Of a DNA stretch of 64,000 bases, positions 51,229-61,857 are shown one piece after another. The position numbers were made by a program, and so were the translations under genes. Every line of letters starts with the position of its first letter. The stretch's first letter is position 1. The notes beneath the pieces are model-generated. The model worked only from the letters and a program-made list of their open reading frames with translations, made no database searches and was not told the origin of the DNA. The stretch spans positions 1 to 64,000 of the forward strand of contig MKUH01000017.1 of NCBI GenBank assembly GCA_001897745.1, written 5' to 3'. Source of the DNA: Candidatus Accumulibacter sp. 66-26 (GTDB lineage: Bacteria > Pseudomonadota > Gammaproteobacteria > Burkholderiales > Rhodocyclaceae).

Positions 51229-52683
51229 GTGTCCCGCGTCCTCTACCCGCGCTCCTTCTTCACGTTGCTGCTGATTGCCTTCGCGCTCGCGGTGGTGCCG
51301 CTCGTCGTCGTGCTCCTGCAGGCGATGGCCGGGGTCGACCGCTTTGCCGAACAGAGCCGGAAGGCACTCGCCGAAACCACCCAGGCGGCGCGTGCCAGCC
51401 GCCAGCTGCTCGAGGAGACGACCGGGCTCGAACGCCTGGCGCGGCAGATGCTGATCCTGCGCGACGCGGCGGTGCTCGCCGACTACGAGATCGTGCGCGC
51501 GCGCTTCAAGGCGAGCAGCAGCGAACTGTCGCTGCTGCCGCTCGACGAGGAACAGCTGGCGCGCCTCAACCGGATGATCGACACCGAGCAGGCGCTGCTC
51601 GAGCGGTTGCGCGCGGAAACGGACGCGCCGACCGACCGCGTCGCGCTGGCCGGCGACTACGCCGATCTGACGCTGCTTGCGCGCGAAATGCTCGACGTGA
51701 GCACCGAGCTGATCGACCGCGAAATGGTCATGCTCGAACACACGGCGAACGAAGCTCAGCGCCGTCTGTGGCTCTTCCTGCCGCTCATGCTGCTGCTCGG
51801 CGCCAGCATCGCGCTCGGCGCGTCGTGGCTGATCGCGCGGCCGATCCGCGAGCTCGACGCGGCGATCGGCCGCCTGGGCGACGGCGACCTCGAACCGCAG
51901 ATCGCCATCCACGGCCCGGCCGACCTCGAACGCCTGGGGCTGCGCCTGGACTGGCTGCGGCGCCGCCTGGGCGACCTCGAAGCCCAGAAATCGCGCTTCC
52001 TGCGCCATGTCTCGCACGAACTCAAGACGCCGCTCACGGCCCTGCGCGAAGGCGCCTCGCTGCTCGCCGACGGAACCGCCGGCCCGCTCGCCCCGGCGCA
52101 GGGCGAAATCGTCGCCATCCTGCAGCACAAGAGCCTGCAGATGCAGCGGATGATCGAACGCCTGCTCGCCGTGCAGCGGGAAATGGGCGGCGGCGGCCTC
52201 GGGCGCCTGCGTCCCGAACGCCTGCTGCTCGGAGAACTGATCGAAGGCGTCGTCGAGGAGCATCGCCTCGCGGCCAACGCGCGCAGCCTCGGCTTCAGCC
52301 TCGACCTGCAGAAGGTCGGCGTGATGGGCGATCCACGGAAGCTGGCGACGGTGATCGACAACCTGCTGTCGAATGCGATCAAGCACTCGCCGGCCGGTGC
52401 TATCATCGGCCTCCGCCTGTGGCGCGAGGACAAGTCCGCCTGTGTCGAAATCGTCGATCAGGGGCCGGGCGTCGCCGAGGCCGACCGCGACAGCATCTTC
52501 GACTGGTTCTACAAGGGCGCCGCGCCGCCCGGCGACCAGCTGGCGGGCAGCGGCTTCGGCCTTGCCATCGCCCGCGAGTTCGCCCTCGCGCACCACGGCA
52601 GCCTGGAACTGATGTCGGGCGGCGGGCCGGGCGCCACTTTCCGCCTGACGCTCCCGCTGGCCGGCAAGAACACCGAGTTTTGA
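51229..52683 (+). CDS. qseE: Sensor histidine kinase, QseE/GlrK type
   Basis: A 484-residue membrane kinase. The first membrane helix is about 9-31 ([20 protein letters not shown]), a periplasmic sensor domain runs about 32-180, the second helix about 181-203, and HAMP about 204-255. HisKA carries the phosphorylated His263 in [12 protein letters not shown], and the HATPase domain has [11 protein letters not shown] and [12 protein letters not shown] 51229 is chosen because it places the first helix at the usual position; a longer frame from 51043 adds an Arg/Pro-rich lead. The next genes encode a QseG-like lipoprotein and a QseF/GlrR regulator, matching the E. coli order. Confidence 0.88.
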   Translation: MSRVLYPRSFFTLLLIAFALAVVPLVVVLLQAMAGVDRFAEQSRKALAETTQAARASRQLLEETTGLERLARQMLILRDAAVLADYEIVRARFKASSSELSLLPLDEEQLARLNRMIDTEQALLERLRAETDAPTDRVALAGDYADLTLLAREMLDVSTELIDREMVMLEHTANEAQRRLWLFLPLMLLLGASIALGASWLIARPIRELDAAIGRLGDGDLEPQIAIHGPADLERLGLRLDWLRRRLGDLEAQKSRFLRHVSHELKTPLTALREGASLLADGTAGPLAPAQGEIVAILQHKSLQMQRMIERLLAVQREMGGGGLGRLRPERLLLGELIEGVVEEHRLAANARSLGFSLDLQKVGVMGDPRKLATVIDNLLSNAIKHSPAGAIIGLRLWREDKSACVEIVDQGPGVAEADRDSIFDWFYKGAAPPGDQLAGSGFGLAIAREFALAHHGSLELMSGGGPGATFRLTLPLAGKNTEF

Positions 52684-53174
52684 TGATCCGACGCTTTCTT
52701 TCCGTTGTTATCCTGGGCCTGCTCGCCGCCTGCGGCAGCGTACCGGCGCCCGTCAGCACGCCGGCGCCGGCAAACCCGACCCCGGCCGTTGCGGACGACG
52801 CCCGTCTGGCGCTCGACGCGATCGTCCACGCGCAGCGCGTGAGCGCGGCGACGCCCGACGAGCAGCGGCGCGAAATGAACGCGGCGGCGCAGGCGCTCGC
52901 CCGCGACCGCACGACGGCGGCGCGCCTGCGCTACGGCGTGCTGCTGACCCTGCCGGCGCTGCCCGGCGCCGACGCGCAGCGCGCCGCGGCGACGCTGGAG
53001 CCGCTGACCGCGGCCGGCCACAGCGCGCAGATCCGCCACTTCGCCAACTATCTCCTGACGCAGCTCGCCGAACGCAACCGCGAGCAGAAGCGCGCCCAGC
53101 AGTTCAAGGATCAGCTCGACGAACTGCGCGCCATCGAACGCTCGCTGATCGAGCGCGGACAACCGAAAAAATGA
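52683..53174 (+). CDS. qseG: QseG-like lipoprotein
   Basis: A 163-residue outer-membrane lipoprotein with lipobox LLAACGS (Cys17). The Ala/Arg-rich helical body ([20 protein letters not shown]) has no recognised catalytic motif. In enterobacteria QseG binds and activates the QseE kinase; here the role is inferred from position between kinase and regulator. The start overlaps the kinase stop (TGATG), and the stop overlaps the qseF ATG (53171-53174). Confidence 0.75.
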   Translation: MIRRFLSVVILGLLAACGSVPAPVSTPAPANPTPAVADDARLALDAIVHAQRVSAATPDEQRREMNAAAQALARDRTTAARLRYGVLLTLPALPGADAQRAAATLEPLTAAGHSAQIRHFANYLLTQLAERNREQKRAQQFKDQLDELRAIERSLIERGQPKK

Positions 53175-54529
53175 ACGAAGCCCCCGACATCCTGATCGTC
53201 GACGACGATCCCGACATCCACAAACTGCTCGCCATGCGCCTGCGCGCCGCCGGCTACACGGTGGCCGCCGCCGAGAGCGGCGAGCAGGCGCTGACCCTGT
53301 TCGCCCTGGCTCGTCCGCGCCTCGTCATCACCGACCTGAAAATGGGCGGCATGGACGGTCTGGCGCTGTTCGAGGCGATCCAGCGCCAGGCGCCGACGCT
53401 GCCGGTTATCGTGCTGACCGCGCACGGCACCATTCCGGACGCGGTCGAGGCGACCAAGCGCGGCGTTTTCGGCTTCATCCCCAAGCCCTTCGACGGCAAG
53501 GCCGTGCTCGAACAGGCCGAACGCGCGCTGCGCCTGTCCGGTGCGGCGGGCGCGGCGCCCGAAGCCGACGCCGCGTGGCGTACCGGCATCGTCGCGGTCG
53601 GACCGGCGCTGCGCGAACTGCTCGAACGCGCCCGCCTCGTCGCGGCGACCGACGCCAGCGTCTTCATCGCCGGCGCCAGCGGCACCGGCAAGGAGCTTCT
53701 GGCGCGCGCCATCCATCGCGCCAGCCCGCGCGCCGGCAAGTCCTTCGTGGCAATCAACTGCGCCGCGATCCCCGAGCACCTGCTCGAATCTGAGCTGTTC
53801 GGCCACCGCAAGGGCGCCTTCACCGGCGCCACCTACGATCACCCGGGGTTGTTCCAGGCCGCCGCCGGCGGCACCGTTTTCCTCGACGAGATCGGCGACA
53901 TGCCGCTGCCGCTGCAGAGCAAGCTGCTGCGCGTGCTGCAGGAGCGCCAGGTGCGCCCGGTCGGCGCCGTGCAGGTCGTTCCGGTCGACGTGCGCGTGAT
54001 CTCGGCCAGCCACCGCGACATCGAAGCGGGACTGCAGGAAGGCTGGTTCCGCGAGGATCTCTATTACCGCCTGAACGTCGTCGGCCTCAACCTGCCGCCG
54101 CTCGCGGCCCGGCGCGAGGACATTCCGGCGCTGGTCAGCCATTTCCTGCGCACCTTTGCCGAGCGTTACAAGAAAAAGGTCGCCGCGCTGGCACCGGAGG
54201 CGCTCGAACTGCTGATCGCCGCGCCCTGGCCGGGCAACATCCGCCAGCTGCAGAACGTCATCGAGCAGGCCGTCGCCCTGTCCACCGGCGAACTGGTGCC
54301 CGCGCCGCTGATCCAGAGCGCGCTGCGCGCCGAGCCGGCGGGCTGGACCTCGCTCGACGAGGCGCGACGGGACTTCGAACACGACTATCTCGTGCGTCTG
54401 CTGCGCCTGACCGGCGGCAGCGTCGCCCAGGCCGCCCGCCTGGCGCAGCGCAACCGGACCGAGTTCTACAAGCTGCTCGAACGCCACGACCTGGATCCCA
54501 AGCTGTTCAAGGCGGGCGCCGGCGGGTGA
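53171..54529 (+). CDS. qseF: Sigma-54-dependent response regulator, QseF/GlrR type
   Basis: A 452-residue NtrC-family activator. The receiver has phosphoacceptor Asp55 ([10 protein letters not shown]) and the acidic pair at DDDPDIH. The AAA+ domain has Walker A GASGTGKE (168-175), the sigma-54 contact loop GAFTGA (215-220) and Walker [13 protein letters not shown] Fis-type helix-turn-helix is at the C-terminus ([20 protein letters not shown]). Phosphorylated by the upstream kinase, it should activate sigma-54 promoters carrying TGTC-N10-GACA; such sites lie right behind the gene. Confidence 0.93.
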   Translation: MNEAPDILIVDDDPDIHKLLAMRLRAAGYTVAAAESGEQALTLFALARPRLVITDLKMGGMDGLALFEAIQRQAPTLPVIVLTAHGTIPDAVEATKRGVFGFIPKPFDGKAVLEQAERALRLSGAAGAAPEADAAWRTGIVAVGPALRELLERARLVAATDASVFIAGASGTGKELLARAIHRASPRAGKSFVAINCAAIPEHLLESELFGHRKGAFTGATYDHPGLFQAAAGGTVFLDEIGDMPLPLQSKLLRVLQERQVRPVGAVQVVPVDVRVISASHRDIEAGLQEGWFREDLYYRLNVVGLNLPPLAARREDIPALVSHFLRTFAERYKKKVAALAPEALELLIAAPWPGNIRQLQNVIEQAVALSTGELVPAPLIQSALRAEPAGWTSLDEARRDFEHDYLVRLLRLTGGSVAQAARLAQRNRTEFYKLLERHDLDPKLFKAGAGG

Positions 54530-54531
54530 AT

Positions 54532-54559
54532 CCTGTCGTCATCGAGCGACAGGTTTTTT
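54532..54559 (+). terminator. Terminator of qseE-qseG-qseF, overlapping a GlrR-type site
   Basis: CCTGTCG (54532-54538) pairs with CGACAGG (54547-54553) over an 8-nt loop, followed by TTTTTT. It lies three bases past the qseF stop. The same bases form TGTC-N10-GACA. Confidence 0.75.
54534..54551. promoter_or_regulatory. GlrR/QseF-type binding site 1 (TGTC-N10-GACA)
   Basis: TGTC (54534-54537), ten bases, GACA (54548-54551) match the E. coli GlrR consensus exactly. It is about 145 bp upstream of the sigma-54 promoter, a usual enhancer distance. Confidence 0.7.
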
Positions 54560-54598
54560 CCATGCAAATCATGCGTTTGCCATGATTTCTTTTCGCCG

Positions 54599-54616
54599 TG
54601 TCGGGCCGGCCCGACT
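54599..54616. promoter_or_regulatory. GlrR/QseF-type binding site 2 (TGTC-N10-GACT)
   Basis: TGTC (54599-54602), ten bases, GACT (54613-54616) differ from the consensus by the last base. The centre is a perfect 16-bp palindrome (54600-54615). It is about 80 bp upstream of the sigma-54 promoter. Confidence 0.6.
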
Positions 54617-54679
54617 GGAATGTTCCGAAGTCTTTTCCGTTTTCAAAGAAACCGTATTCAATTCAATGGCTTGAATCTC

Positions 54680-54695
54680 TGGTACGGGCTTTGCT
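54680..54695 (+). promoter_or_regulatory. Sigma-54 promoter of the glycine-zipper genes
   Basis: TGGTACG, four bases, TTGCT match the sigma-54 consensus (TGGYACR-N4-TTGCW) at every defined position; the GG and GC dinucleotides are separated by exactly 10 bp. Transcription would start near 54706, about 55 bp before the next ATG. Confidence 0.85.
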
Positions 54696-54759
54696 CTATG
54701 AGCTTGCGGGGCGCCGGTAGCCGGCCCCCGTACTCACACAAGCCCTACGGGAGATAACA

Positions 54760-55347
54760 ATGAGGCAATTGAATTCAGGCAGTAACCCGGCCGTCCCGGC
54801 CACGGCGGTGAAGGCGAGCCGTCCGCATCCGCTGATGATGGGCGCGGCCGTTTCGCTGATCACCTTCAGCCTGCTCGGCATCGGCGCCATCACCGGCGTG
54901 ATTCCGAGCGCGCGTTCCGACAACCGGCCGGCGGAGGCCGAACAGCCCGCCGCGCCGCAAGGTACCGGTAATTCCCCCGGCGCCGGCAAGCAGCTCGCCG
55001 CGGCGCCGGCGTGCGCCAACTGCGGCGTCGTCGATGCGATCCGCACGGTGACGGTCAACGGCAATGCGAGCGGCGTCGGCGCGGTCGCCGGCGGCGTCAC
55101 CGGCGCGGTGGTCGGCCACCAGATCGGCAACGGCCGCGGCCGCGACGCGATGACCGTCCTCGGCGGCGTGGGCGGCGCCTTCGCCGGCCATGCCATCGAG
55201 AAGAACATCAACCAGCGCACCGTCTACCGCATCACGGTGCGCATGGACGACGGTTCCTTCCGCACCGTTTCGCAGTCGCACGCGCCGAGCGTCGCCGTCG
55301 GCGGCAAGGTGCGCGTGAGCAACGGTTCGCTGGTGGAGCTGTCATGA
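54760..55347 (+). CDS. Glycine-zipper 2TM-domain envelope protein
   Basis: A 195-residue membrane protein. One N-terminal hydrophobic helix lies at about 25-48 (LMMGAAVSLITFSLLGIGAI). A linker with a Cys pair (ACANCG) follows, then a glycine-zipper pair (GVGAVAGGVTGAVVGHQIGN and LGGVGGAFAGHAIEKN) and a C-terminal beta-like part. Related proteins support outer-membrane integrity. GGGAGA lies upstream of the ATG. The gene has its own sigma-54 promoter and GlrR-type sites, so it is the probable target of the adjacent two-component system. Confidence 0.82.
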   Translation: MRQLNSGSNPAVPATAVKASRPHPLMMGAAVSLITFSLLGIGAITGVIPSARSDNRPAEAEQPAAPQGTGNSPGAGKQLAAAPACANCGVVDAIRTVTVNGNASGVGAVAGGVTGAVVGHQIGNGRGRDAMTVLGGVGGAFAGHAIEKNINQRTVYRITVRMDDGSFRTVSQSHAPSVAVGGKVRVSNGSLVELS

Positions 55348-55571
55348 CCAGCGCGCAGATGAAAAATCGGGCCATGTGCCTGCTGATCGCTCCGGCGCTT
55401 CTGGCGGGCTGCAGCACTTCGCCGACGCGCCAGCAGATCGGCACGGCGACGGGGGCGGTGGTCGGCGGCGTGGTCGGCGCGGTCGTGACCGGCGGCAGCA
55501 CGGTCGGCACGGTGGCGGGTGCGGCGGCTGGCGGCGTGCTCGGGGCCGAGGTGGCGCGCACGCGCCGCTGA
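55344..55571 (+). CDS. Small glycine-zipper lipoprotein (OsmB-like)
   Basis: A 75-residue lipoprotein. The lipobox LLAGC puts the lipidated Cys at 23; the rest is a glycine zipper (IGTATGAVVGGVVGAVVTGG). The layout is that of OsmB, an osmotically induced outer-membrane lipoprotein. It overlaps the preceding gene by four bases (ATGA), so both share the sigma-54 promoter. It is too short to place in a specific subfamily. Confidence 0.8.
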   Translation: MTSAQMKNRAMCLLIAPALLAGCSTSPTRQQIGTATGAVVGGVVGAVVTGGSTVGTVAGAAAGGVLGAEVARTRR

Positions 55572-55596
55572 AGCGGCGACGGCGGCTCGGGCGGCC

Positions 55597-58206
55597 TCAG
55601 ATCTTGAGGCGCTCGAGCAGTTCGGTTTCGAGGCGGATGCGGCCGGCGCTCTCGCCGAGATCGCCGCCGCTGATCAGGAAGGTGTCCTCGACGCGCTCGC
55701 CGAGCGTGGCGATCTTGGCCGTGTGCAGGTTGGCATTGTGCGCGGCGAGCGTGCGCGCCACGGTGTAAAGGAGGCCCGGGCGGTCGGCGGCGAGCACGGA
55801 GAGGACGAAGCAGGCGCCTTTCTCGTCCGGCACGATGGTGACCTGCGGCTGCACCGGAAAGTGCCTGACCTGGCGCGACAGCCGTCCGGCCGCGGGTTCC
55901 TCCGGCGGCGTCTGGTGCACCAGGCGGTCGGTCAGTTCGTGCTCGATGTAGCTGATCATCTCGCGTTCGCTGTCGCGCCCGCTCACGTCGAGCAGCATGA
56001 AGCTGTCCAGCGCGTAGCCGTGCCGCGTGGTGTGGATCTTGGCGTCGACGATGGAATAGCCGGCACGCGCGAAAAAGCCGACGAGGCGCGCGAAGAGGTC
56101 GCGCTGGTCCTGCGTGTAGACCATCACCTCGAGTCCTTCGCCCTGCGGGTTGATGCGGGCCTTGACCACCGGCTGGTCGTTCTGGATGCGGTAGTGCAGG
56201 GCGCGCGTGTGCCAGGCGATCTCCTCGGCCGAGTGGCGCAGGAAATAGACGGTGTCGAGCTGCTTCCAGAGGCGTTCGTGCACCGTGTCGGAAAGCGCGA
56301 AGTAGCGCAGCAGGCGCATGGCCTCCTGCTGCCGCTCCTGGATGATGCCTTGCGCCACCTGCGGCTTGTTGCCGGAGAGGAGGAGCGCGCGCGTGGCGCT
56401 GAAGAGCTGTTCGAGCAGCTGCCCCTTCCAGGCGTTCCAGACCTTCGGGCTGGTGCCCCGGATGTCGGCGACGGTGAATAGATAGAGCGCCGTCAGGTGG
56501 CGTTCGTCGCCGACCGTGGCGGCGAAGGCGCCGACCACGTCGGGGTCGGAAACGTCCTGCTTCTGCGCGACGTTCGACATCACGAGGTGGTGGCGCACGA
56601 GCCAGACGATCAGTTCGCTGTCCTCGGCGTCGAGGCCGTGGCTGTCGCAGAACTCCCGGGCGTCGACGGTGCCCAGTTCCGAGTGGTCGCCGCCGCGCCC
56701 CTTGGCGATGTCGTGGAAGAGGGCGGCGATGTAGAGCACCCAGGGGCGGACGAAGTCGCTGATCAGGCGGCTGCACACCGGGTATTCGTGCGCGAACTCG
56801 TCCATCGTGAAGCGGCGCAGGTTGCGCATGACCTGCAGGATGTGCTGGTCGACGGTATAGACGTGGAAGAGGTCGTGCTGCATCTGGCCGACGATCCTGC
56901 CGAAATTGGGCAGATAGCGGCCGAGGATGCCGAACTGGTTCATGCGCCGCAGCTCGTGGACGATGCCCTGCTGCTGCTGGAAGAGCGCGAGGAAGCGGGC
57001 GTGGTTGGCCGGGTCGCGCCGGAAATCGTCGTCGATGTGGATGCGGGCGCGCCACAGCGCGCGCAGGGTGCGGGCGGTCATGCCCTTCAGTTCGGGATGC
57101 TGCTGCAGGAGCAGGAAGCTCTCGAGAATGGCGCCCGGCGTTTCGCCGAAAACGCTTTCGCGCACCACGTCGAGCAGTTCGTGGGCGTTCTGGAAGCGCT
57201 CGTTGATCGGCTCCGGCGGCTGGTCGGGCGGCGGGAAGATCGCCGTACCGATGTTCTGCAGCAGGATGGCGTTGATCTGCGTGACCGTCTTCGCCGTGCG
57301 GTAGTACTCCTGCATCAGGCGCTCGCTGGCGCGCCGCGTCGGCGTCGCCTCGAAGCCGAGCTGCCCGGCCAGCGCGGTCTGGTAGTCGAACAGCAGGCGA
57401 TCCTCGCGCCGTCCGAGGTGCAGGTGCAGACGGGTGCGCAGCTGGCGCAGGAAGCCCTCGCTGCGCTCGAGGTGCAGCTCTTCCTCATGCGTGATGAAGC
57501 CGTGCCGTTCGAGGTCTTTCCAGCTGCCGCCGAATCCGGCGGCCTGGGCGATCCACTGGATGACCTGCAGGTCGCGCAGGCCGCCGGGGCTTTCCTTGCA
57601 GTTGGGTTCCAGGCTGAACGGCGTGTCCTGGTAGCGGCGGTGGCGCTCGTCCTGCTCCATGCGCTTGGCGCGGAAAAAGGCCTGGGCGTCGAGCTGTTTG
57701 CGCAGGCCCGTCGAGAATTTTCCGAACAGACGCTGGCTGCCCGTGAGCAGGCGCGCCTCGATGAGCGCGGTGAGAATGGTGACGTCGCCCGCCGCTTCGT
57801 GCAGGCACTCGTCGACCGTGCGCACGCTGTGGCCGATTTCCAGTCCGATGTCCCAGAACAGGCCGACCAGGCGTTCGAGGCGCGCGGCGAGGGCGGCATC
57901 CGGCGACTTGGGCAGCAACAGCAGGAGGTCGATATCCGACGCCGGGTAGAGTTCGCCGCGCCCGTAGCCGCCGACGGCGACGAGGGCGAGGGAAGCGGGC
58001 AGGGCGATCTCGGCCCAGAGGTCGCGCAGGACCTCGTCGATCAGGCGGCAGCGCCCGTGCAGCAGCGCGAGCGCGTCGCCGTCGGCGAGATAGGTCCGGC
58101 AAACGGCCTGCTGTTCTTCCTGCAGGCGCGTTTTGAAGCGGGCAACGAGCGCCTGGCGATCCTGCGACAGCTTGCGCTTGTCCGCCGCGGCGTCGGCTGC
58201 CGTCAT
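55597..58206 (-). CDS. glnD: [Protein-PII] uridylyltransferase/uridylyl-removing enzyme
   Basis: An 869-residue bifunctional nitrogen sensor that adds UMP to PII when glutamine is low and removes it when high. The nucleotidyltransferase motif is [19 protein letters not shown] with metal ligands Asp91 and Asp93. The HD hydrolase motif is [14 protein letters not shown] (His498, Asp499). Two C-terminal ACT domains bind glutamine ([20 protein letters not shown] and [20 protein letters not shown]). It starts seven bases after map. Confidence 0.96.
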   Translation of the reverse strand: MTAADAAADKRKLSQDRQALVARFKTRLQEEQQAVCRTYLADGDALALLHGRCRLIDEVLRDLWAEIALPASLALVAVGGYGRGELYPASDIDLLLLLPKSPDAALAARLERLVGLFWDIGLEIGHSVRTVDECLHEAAGDVTILTALIEARLLTGSQRLFGKFSTGLRKQLDAQAFFRAKRMEQDERHRRYQDTPFSLEPNCKESPGGLRDLQVIQWIAQAAGFGGSWKDLERHGFITHEEELHLERSEGFLRQLRTRLHLHLGRREDRLLFDYQTALAGQLGFEATPTRRASERLMQEYYRTAKTVTQINAILLQNIGTAIFPPPDQPPEPINERFQNAHELLDVVRESVFGETPGAILESFLLLQQHPELKGMTARTLRALWRARIHIDDDFRRDPANHARFLALFQQQQGIVHELRRMNQFGILGRYLPNFGRIVGQMQHDLFHVYTVDQHILQVMRNLRRFTMDEFAHEYPVCSRLISDFVRPWVLYIAALFHDIAKGRGGDHSELGTVDAREFCDSHGLDAEDSELIVWLVRHHLVMSNVAQKQDVSDPDVVGAFAATVGDERHLTALYLFTVADIRGTSPKVWNAWKGQLLEQLFSATRALLLSGNKPQVAQGIIQERQQEAMRLLRYFALSDTVHERLWKQLDTVYFLRHSAEEIAWHTRALHYRIQNDQPVVKARINPQGEGLEVMVYTQDQRDLFARLVGFFARAGYSIVDAKIHTTRHGYALDSFMLLDVSGRDSEREMISYIEHELTDRLVHQTPPEEPAAGRLSRQVRHFPVQPQVTIVPDEKGACFVLSVLAADRPGLLYTVARTLAAHNANLHTAKIATLGERVEDTFLISGGDLGESAGRIRLETELLERLKI

Positions 58207-58213
58207 CGGTGGC

Positions 58214-59014
58214 CTACTTGACCCAGTCCGGTTGCGGACGCGTGCCGGCGGAAACGCTGAGGACTTCGAAACCGGTTTCGGTGACCAGCACCATGTGCTC
58301 CCACTGGGCGGACAGGCTGTGATCCTTGGTGACGATGGTCCAGCCGTCGGCCAGCTCGCGGATCGCCGGCTTGCCGGCGTTGATCATCGGTTCGATCGTG
58401 AAGATCATCCCGGCCTCGAGACGGACGCCGGTGCCGGCCTTGCCGTAATGCAGCACCTGCGGGTCCTCGTGGAACTTGGCCCCGATGCCGTGTCCGCAGA
58501 ATTCGCGCACCACGGAATAGCCGGCCTTCTCGGCATGACGCTGGATGGCGCTGCCGATGTCGCCGAGGTGGGCGCCGGCCCGAACCTGGGCGATGCCCGT
58601 CCACATGCATTCGAAAGTGACTTCGCACAGGCGCTTGGCCTGGATCGACGCGTCGCCGACCAGGAACATGCGGCTGGTATCGCCGTGCCAGCCGTCCTTG
58701 ATCACCGTGATGTCGAGATTGACGATGTCGCCCGACTTGAGCTGCTTGTCGCCCGGAATGCCGTGGCAGATTTGATGGTTGACCGAGGTGCAGATCGACT
58801 TGGGGTAGGGCTTGTAGCCCGGCGGCGCGTAATTGAGCGGTGCCGGAATGCAGCCCTGCACATTGACCATGTAATCGTGGCAGAGGCGGTCCAGTTCGCC
58901 GGTGGTGACGCCCGGAACGACATGCGGCGTGATGTAGTCCAGGACTTCGGCGGCCAGACGGCCGGCGATGCGCATTTTTTCGATTTCTGCGGGGGTTTTT
59001 AGCGTGATGCTCAT
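58214..59014 (-). CDS. map: Methionine aminopeptidase, type I
   Basis: A 266-residue dinuclear-metal enzyme that removes N-terminal methionine. [20 protein letters not shown] and [20 protein letters not shown] contain the metal-binding Asp and His residues, and [20 protein letters not shown] the later His ligand. It is divergent from rpsB, the usual arrangement. Confidence 0.96.
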   Translation of the reverse strand: MSITLKTPAEIEKMRIAGRLAAEVLDYITPHVVPGVTTGELDRLCHDYMVNVQGCIPAPLNYAPPGYKPYPKSICTSVNHQICHGIPGDKQLKSGDIVNLDITVIKDGWHGDTSRMFLVGDASIQAKRLCEVTFECMWTGIAQVRAGAHLGDIGSAIQRHAEKAGYSVVREFCGHGIGAKFHEDPQVLHYGKAGTGVRLEAGMIFTIEPMINAGKPAIRELADGWTIVTKDHSLSAQWEHMVLVTETGFEVLSVSAGTRPQPDWVK

Positions 59015-59135
59015 TTTTTGAAGTCTGGGCGAAAGGCCGAAGGATAATGGAAGGAACGGGCTTAGGCAATTTGCCGGGACGCAGGTTCAGTCGCCCGTGC
59101 CGACGGCTGAAATCGCTCCCGGCGTCGCGCGCCGG

Positions 59136-59165
59136 TTGAGTCCTGCCCGTTTTCGATGCTACAAT
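59136..59165 (+). promoter_or_regulatory. Sigma-70 promoter of rpsB-tsf
   Basis: TTGAGT (59136-59141), an 18-nt spacer and TACAAT (59160-59165) form a good vegetative promoter. Transcription would start near 59172, giving a leader of about 170 nt. Confidence 0.75.
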
Positions 59166-59171
59166 CCGCTG

Positions 59172-59341
59172 GTTTTGCCGGCCTGTGCCGGTAAGACTGA
59201 AATGCGCGCCACGGTGGCGCGCGGGCGTGCCGGCGACGGTGCGTCAATTACTCACATCCGCCCGTTCAAGGGTGTTCGCCAGTACAAAACAAGGCGGACG
59301 TAGGTGGGCGGATGGTGGTTCAACCCTTATGGAGCAATAGT
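59172..59341 (+). promoter_or_regulatory. Structured 5' leader of rpsB
   Basis: The long non-coding leader includes a strong hairpin GCGCGCC...GGCGCGC (59203-59221). S2 represses its own operon in enterobacteria through an mRNA leader, so this region is a candidate autoregulatory RNA. Together with 59015-59135 it fills the 327-bp gap between map and rpsB. Confidence 0.5.
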
Positions 59342-60088
59342 ATGTCCACGACCATGCGTCAGATGCTGGAAGCCGGCGTTCACTTCGGCCACCAGACCCG
59401 TTTCTGGAACCCCAAGATGGCTCAGTACATCTTCGGTGCCCGTAACAAGATTCACATCGTCAACCTCGAGAAGACCCTCGTCAAATACAACGAAGCCATG
59501 GCCTTCGTTCGCAAGCTGTCGTCCAACAAGGGCACCATCATGTTCGTCGGCACCAAGCGCCAGGCGCGCGAGATCGTCGCCGAGGAAGCCGCCCGCGCCG
59601 GTTCGCCGTGCGTCGACCAACGCTGGCTGGGCGGCATGCTGACCAACTTCAAGACGGTCAAGCAGTCGATCAAGCGCGTCAAGGACATGGAAGCCATGGT
59701 CGAAGACGGTTCCTTCGAGAAGCTGGGCAAGAAGGAAGCGCTGATGATGACGCGCGAACTCGCCAAGCTGCAGAAGTCCATCGGCGGCATCAAGGACATG
59801 AACACGCTGCCCGACGCCCTGTTCGTCATCGACGTCGGCTACCACAAGATCGCCATCACCGAAGCCAACAAGCTCGGCATTCCGGTCATCGCCGTGGTCG
59901 ACACCAACCACTCCCCGGAAGGCGTCGATTACGTGATCCCGGGCAACGACGATTCCTCGCGCGCCATCCGCCTGTACGCACGCGGCGTGGCCGATGCGAT
60001 CCTCGAAGGCCGCAGCCAGGTCATCAACGAAATCGTTGCTGCCGGGTCGGGCGACGACTTCGTCGAAGTGGAAGACGCCGCCGAGTAA
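59342..60088 (+). CDS. rpsB: 30S ribosomal protein S2
   Basis: A 248-residue ribosomal protein. [20 protein letters not shown] and [20 protein letters not shown] are nearly universal S2 sequences. GGAG lies upstream of the ATG. An in-frame upstream ATG at 59312 is rejected because it would add unconserved residues. Confidence 0.98.
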   Translation: MSTTMRQMLEAGVHFGHQTRFWNPKMAQYIFGARNKIHIVNLEKTLVKYNEAMAFVRKLSSNKGTIMFVGTKRQAREIVAEEAARAGSPCVDQRWLGGMLTNFKTVKQSIKRVKDMEAMVEDGSFEKLGKKEALMMTRELAKLQKSIGGIKDMNTLPDALFVIDVGYHKIAITEANKLGIPVIAVVDTNHSPEGVDYVIPGNDDSSRAIRLYARGVADAILEGRSQVINEIVAAGSGDDFVEVEDAAE

Positions 60089-60098
60089 TTTTTCGATC

Positions 60099-60127
60099 GC
60101 GCCGGAACATTCAGTTTCCGGCGCTTT
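60099..60127 (+). terminator. Intercistronic hairpin between rpsB and tsf
   Basis: GCGCCGGAA (60099-60107) pairs with TTCCGGCGC (60116-60124) over eight bases, followed by TTT. It resembles a partial terminator that would lower tsf relative to rpsB expression, as known in E. coli. Confidence 0.6.
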
Positions 60128-60207
60128 CGATTGATTCGGTTCGTTTGACTTGTTTTGAACATGGTACGGCCGGCTATCCCGGCCGTCCCCGTAAGTGGAG
60201 AAAGAAA

Positions 60208-61104
60208 ATGGCGGAAATTACCGCAGGCATGGTCAAGGAACTGCGCGAAAAGACCGACGCGCCGATGATGGAATGCAAGAAGGCGCTGACCGAAGCGGCC
60301 GGCGATCTGGCCAAGGCCGAAGAAATCCTGCGCGTCAAGCTGGGCAACAAGGCCACCAAGGCGGCCGCCCGCGTGACCGCGGAAGGCGTGGTCGGCATGT
60401 ACATCGCTGCCGACGGCAAGCTCGGCGCAATCGTCGAAGTGAACTGCGAGACCGACTTTGTCGCCAAGAACGACGACTTCCTCGCGCTCACCAAGAACCT
60501 CGCCGAACTCGTCGCCAGCAAGAACCCGAGCGACGTCGAGGCGCTGTCCGCCCTGGAAATCGGCGGCCAGACCGTCGAGGCCGTGCGCACCGCGCTGGTC
60601 GGCAAGATCGGCGAGAACATCACCGTGCGTCGCTTCGCCCGCATGGAAGCCAAGGGCAAGCTGGCCTCCTACGTGCACGGCGGTGCCAAGATCGGCGTGC
60701 TGCTCGACCTCGTCGGCGGTGACGAACAGCTGGCCAAGGATCTGGCCATGCACATCGCCGCTTCGAAGCCGAAGTCGCTCGATTCCACCGGCGTCGCTCC
60801 CGAGCTGATCGAAAGCGAACGCCGCGTCGCCGTCGAGAAGGCCAAGGAAGCCGGCAAGCCGGAAGCCATGATCGAGAAGATCGCCGAAGGCTCGGTGCAG
60901 AAGTTCCTGAAGGAAGTGACGCTGCTCGGCCAGGTCTTCGTCAAGGCCGAAGACGGCAAGCAGACGATCGAGCAACTGCTGAAAGCCAAGGCCGCTTCGG
61001 TTGCCGCCTTCACGCTGTTCATCGTCGGCGAAGGCATCGAGAAGAAGGTCAACGACTTCGCCGCCGAAGTCGCCGCCCAGGCTGCAGCTGCCGCTCAGAA
61101 GTAA
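60208..61104 (+). CDS. tsf: Elongation factor Ts
   Basis: A 298-residue nucleotide exchange factor for EF-Tu. [20 protein letters not shown] and [20 protein letters not shown] form the N-terminal UBA-like domain, and [17 protein letters not shown] is the EF-Tu contact motif TDFV. A strong ribosome site (GGAGAAAG) precedes the ATG. Confidence 0.98.
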   Translation: MAEITAGMVKELREKTDAPMMECKKALTEAAGDLAKAEEILRVKLGNKATKAAARVTAEGVVGMYIAADGKLGAIVEVNCETDFVAKNDDFLALTKNLAELVASKNPSDVEALSALEIGGQTVEAVRTALVGKIGENITVRRFARMEAKGKLASYVHGGAKIGVLLDLVGGDEQLAKDLAMHIAASKPKSLDSTGVAPELIESERRVAVEKAKEAGKPEAMIEKIAEGSVQKFLKEVTLLGQVFVKAEDGKQTIEQLLKAKAASVAAFTLFIVGEGIEKKVNDFAAEVAAQAAAAAQK

Positions 61105-61123
61105 TCGGAAGACCGTGACGACC

Positions 61124-61846
61124 ATGACCCAAAGCGCGCCGAAATTCAAACGCATCCTGCTTAAACTCTCCGGCGAAGCCCTCATGGGCGCCGATGCCTA
61201 CGGCATCAATCGCCAGACGATCTCGGAAATCGTCGCCGAGATCAAGGGGGTCGTTGACCTGGGCGTGCAGGTCGGGGTCGTCATCGGTGGGGGCAACATC
61301 TTCCGGGGTGTCGCCCCCGCCGCCACCGGCATGGATCGCGCGCAGGCCGACTACATGGGCATGCTAGCCACCGTGATGAACGGGCTGGCGCTGCATGACG
61401 CGATGCGCGCCGCGGGCATGGTGTCCCGCGTTCAGTCCGCACTGAATATCGAGCAGGTGGTCGAACCCTACATTCGCGGCAAGGCCATCCGCTATTTGGA
61501 ACAGGGCCGGACGGTGATTTTCGCCGCCGGGACCGGCAACCCGTTCTTTACCACCGACACCGCCGCTGCCTTGCGCGGTGCGGAAATCGGCGCCGAGATC
61601 GTGCTCAAGGCGACGAAGGTCGACGGCATCTACACTGCCGACCCCAAGAAGGACCCCGCCGCCACCCGCTACGACCGCATCAGCTTCAACGAAGCGATCG
61701 CGCAGAATCTGGCGGTGATGGATGCAACCGCTTTCGCGCTGTGCCGCGACCAGCAACTGCCGATCAACGTCTTCTCGATCTTCAAGCCGGGCGCCCTGAA
61801 GCGCGTCGTGCTGGGCGAGAACGAAGGCACGCTGGTTTATTGCTGA
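61124..61846 (+). CDS. pyrH: Uridylate kinase
   Basis: A 240-residue UMP kinase of the amino-acid-kinase fold. [20 protein letters not shown] and [20 protein letters not shown] hold the phosphate-binding loops. It supplies UDP for nucleic acids and cell-wall precursors. ATG 61124 is used; a GTG three codons earlier (61115) is possible. Confidence 0.96.
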   Translation: MTQSAPKFKRILLKLSGEALMGADAYGINRQTISEIVAEIKGVVDLGVQVGVVIGGGNIFRGVAPAATGMDRAQADYMGMLATVMNGLALHDAMRAAGMVSRVQSALNIEQVVEPYIRGKAIRYLEQGRTVIFAAGTGNPFFTTDTAAALRGAEIGAEIVLKATKVDGIYTADPKKDPAATRYDRISFNEAIAQNLAVMDATAFALCRDQQLPINVFSIFKPGALKRVVLGENEGTLVYC

Positions 61847-61857
61847 CGGAGATTGAA

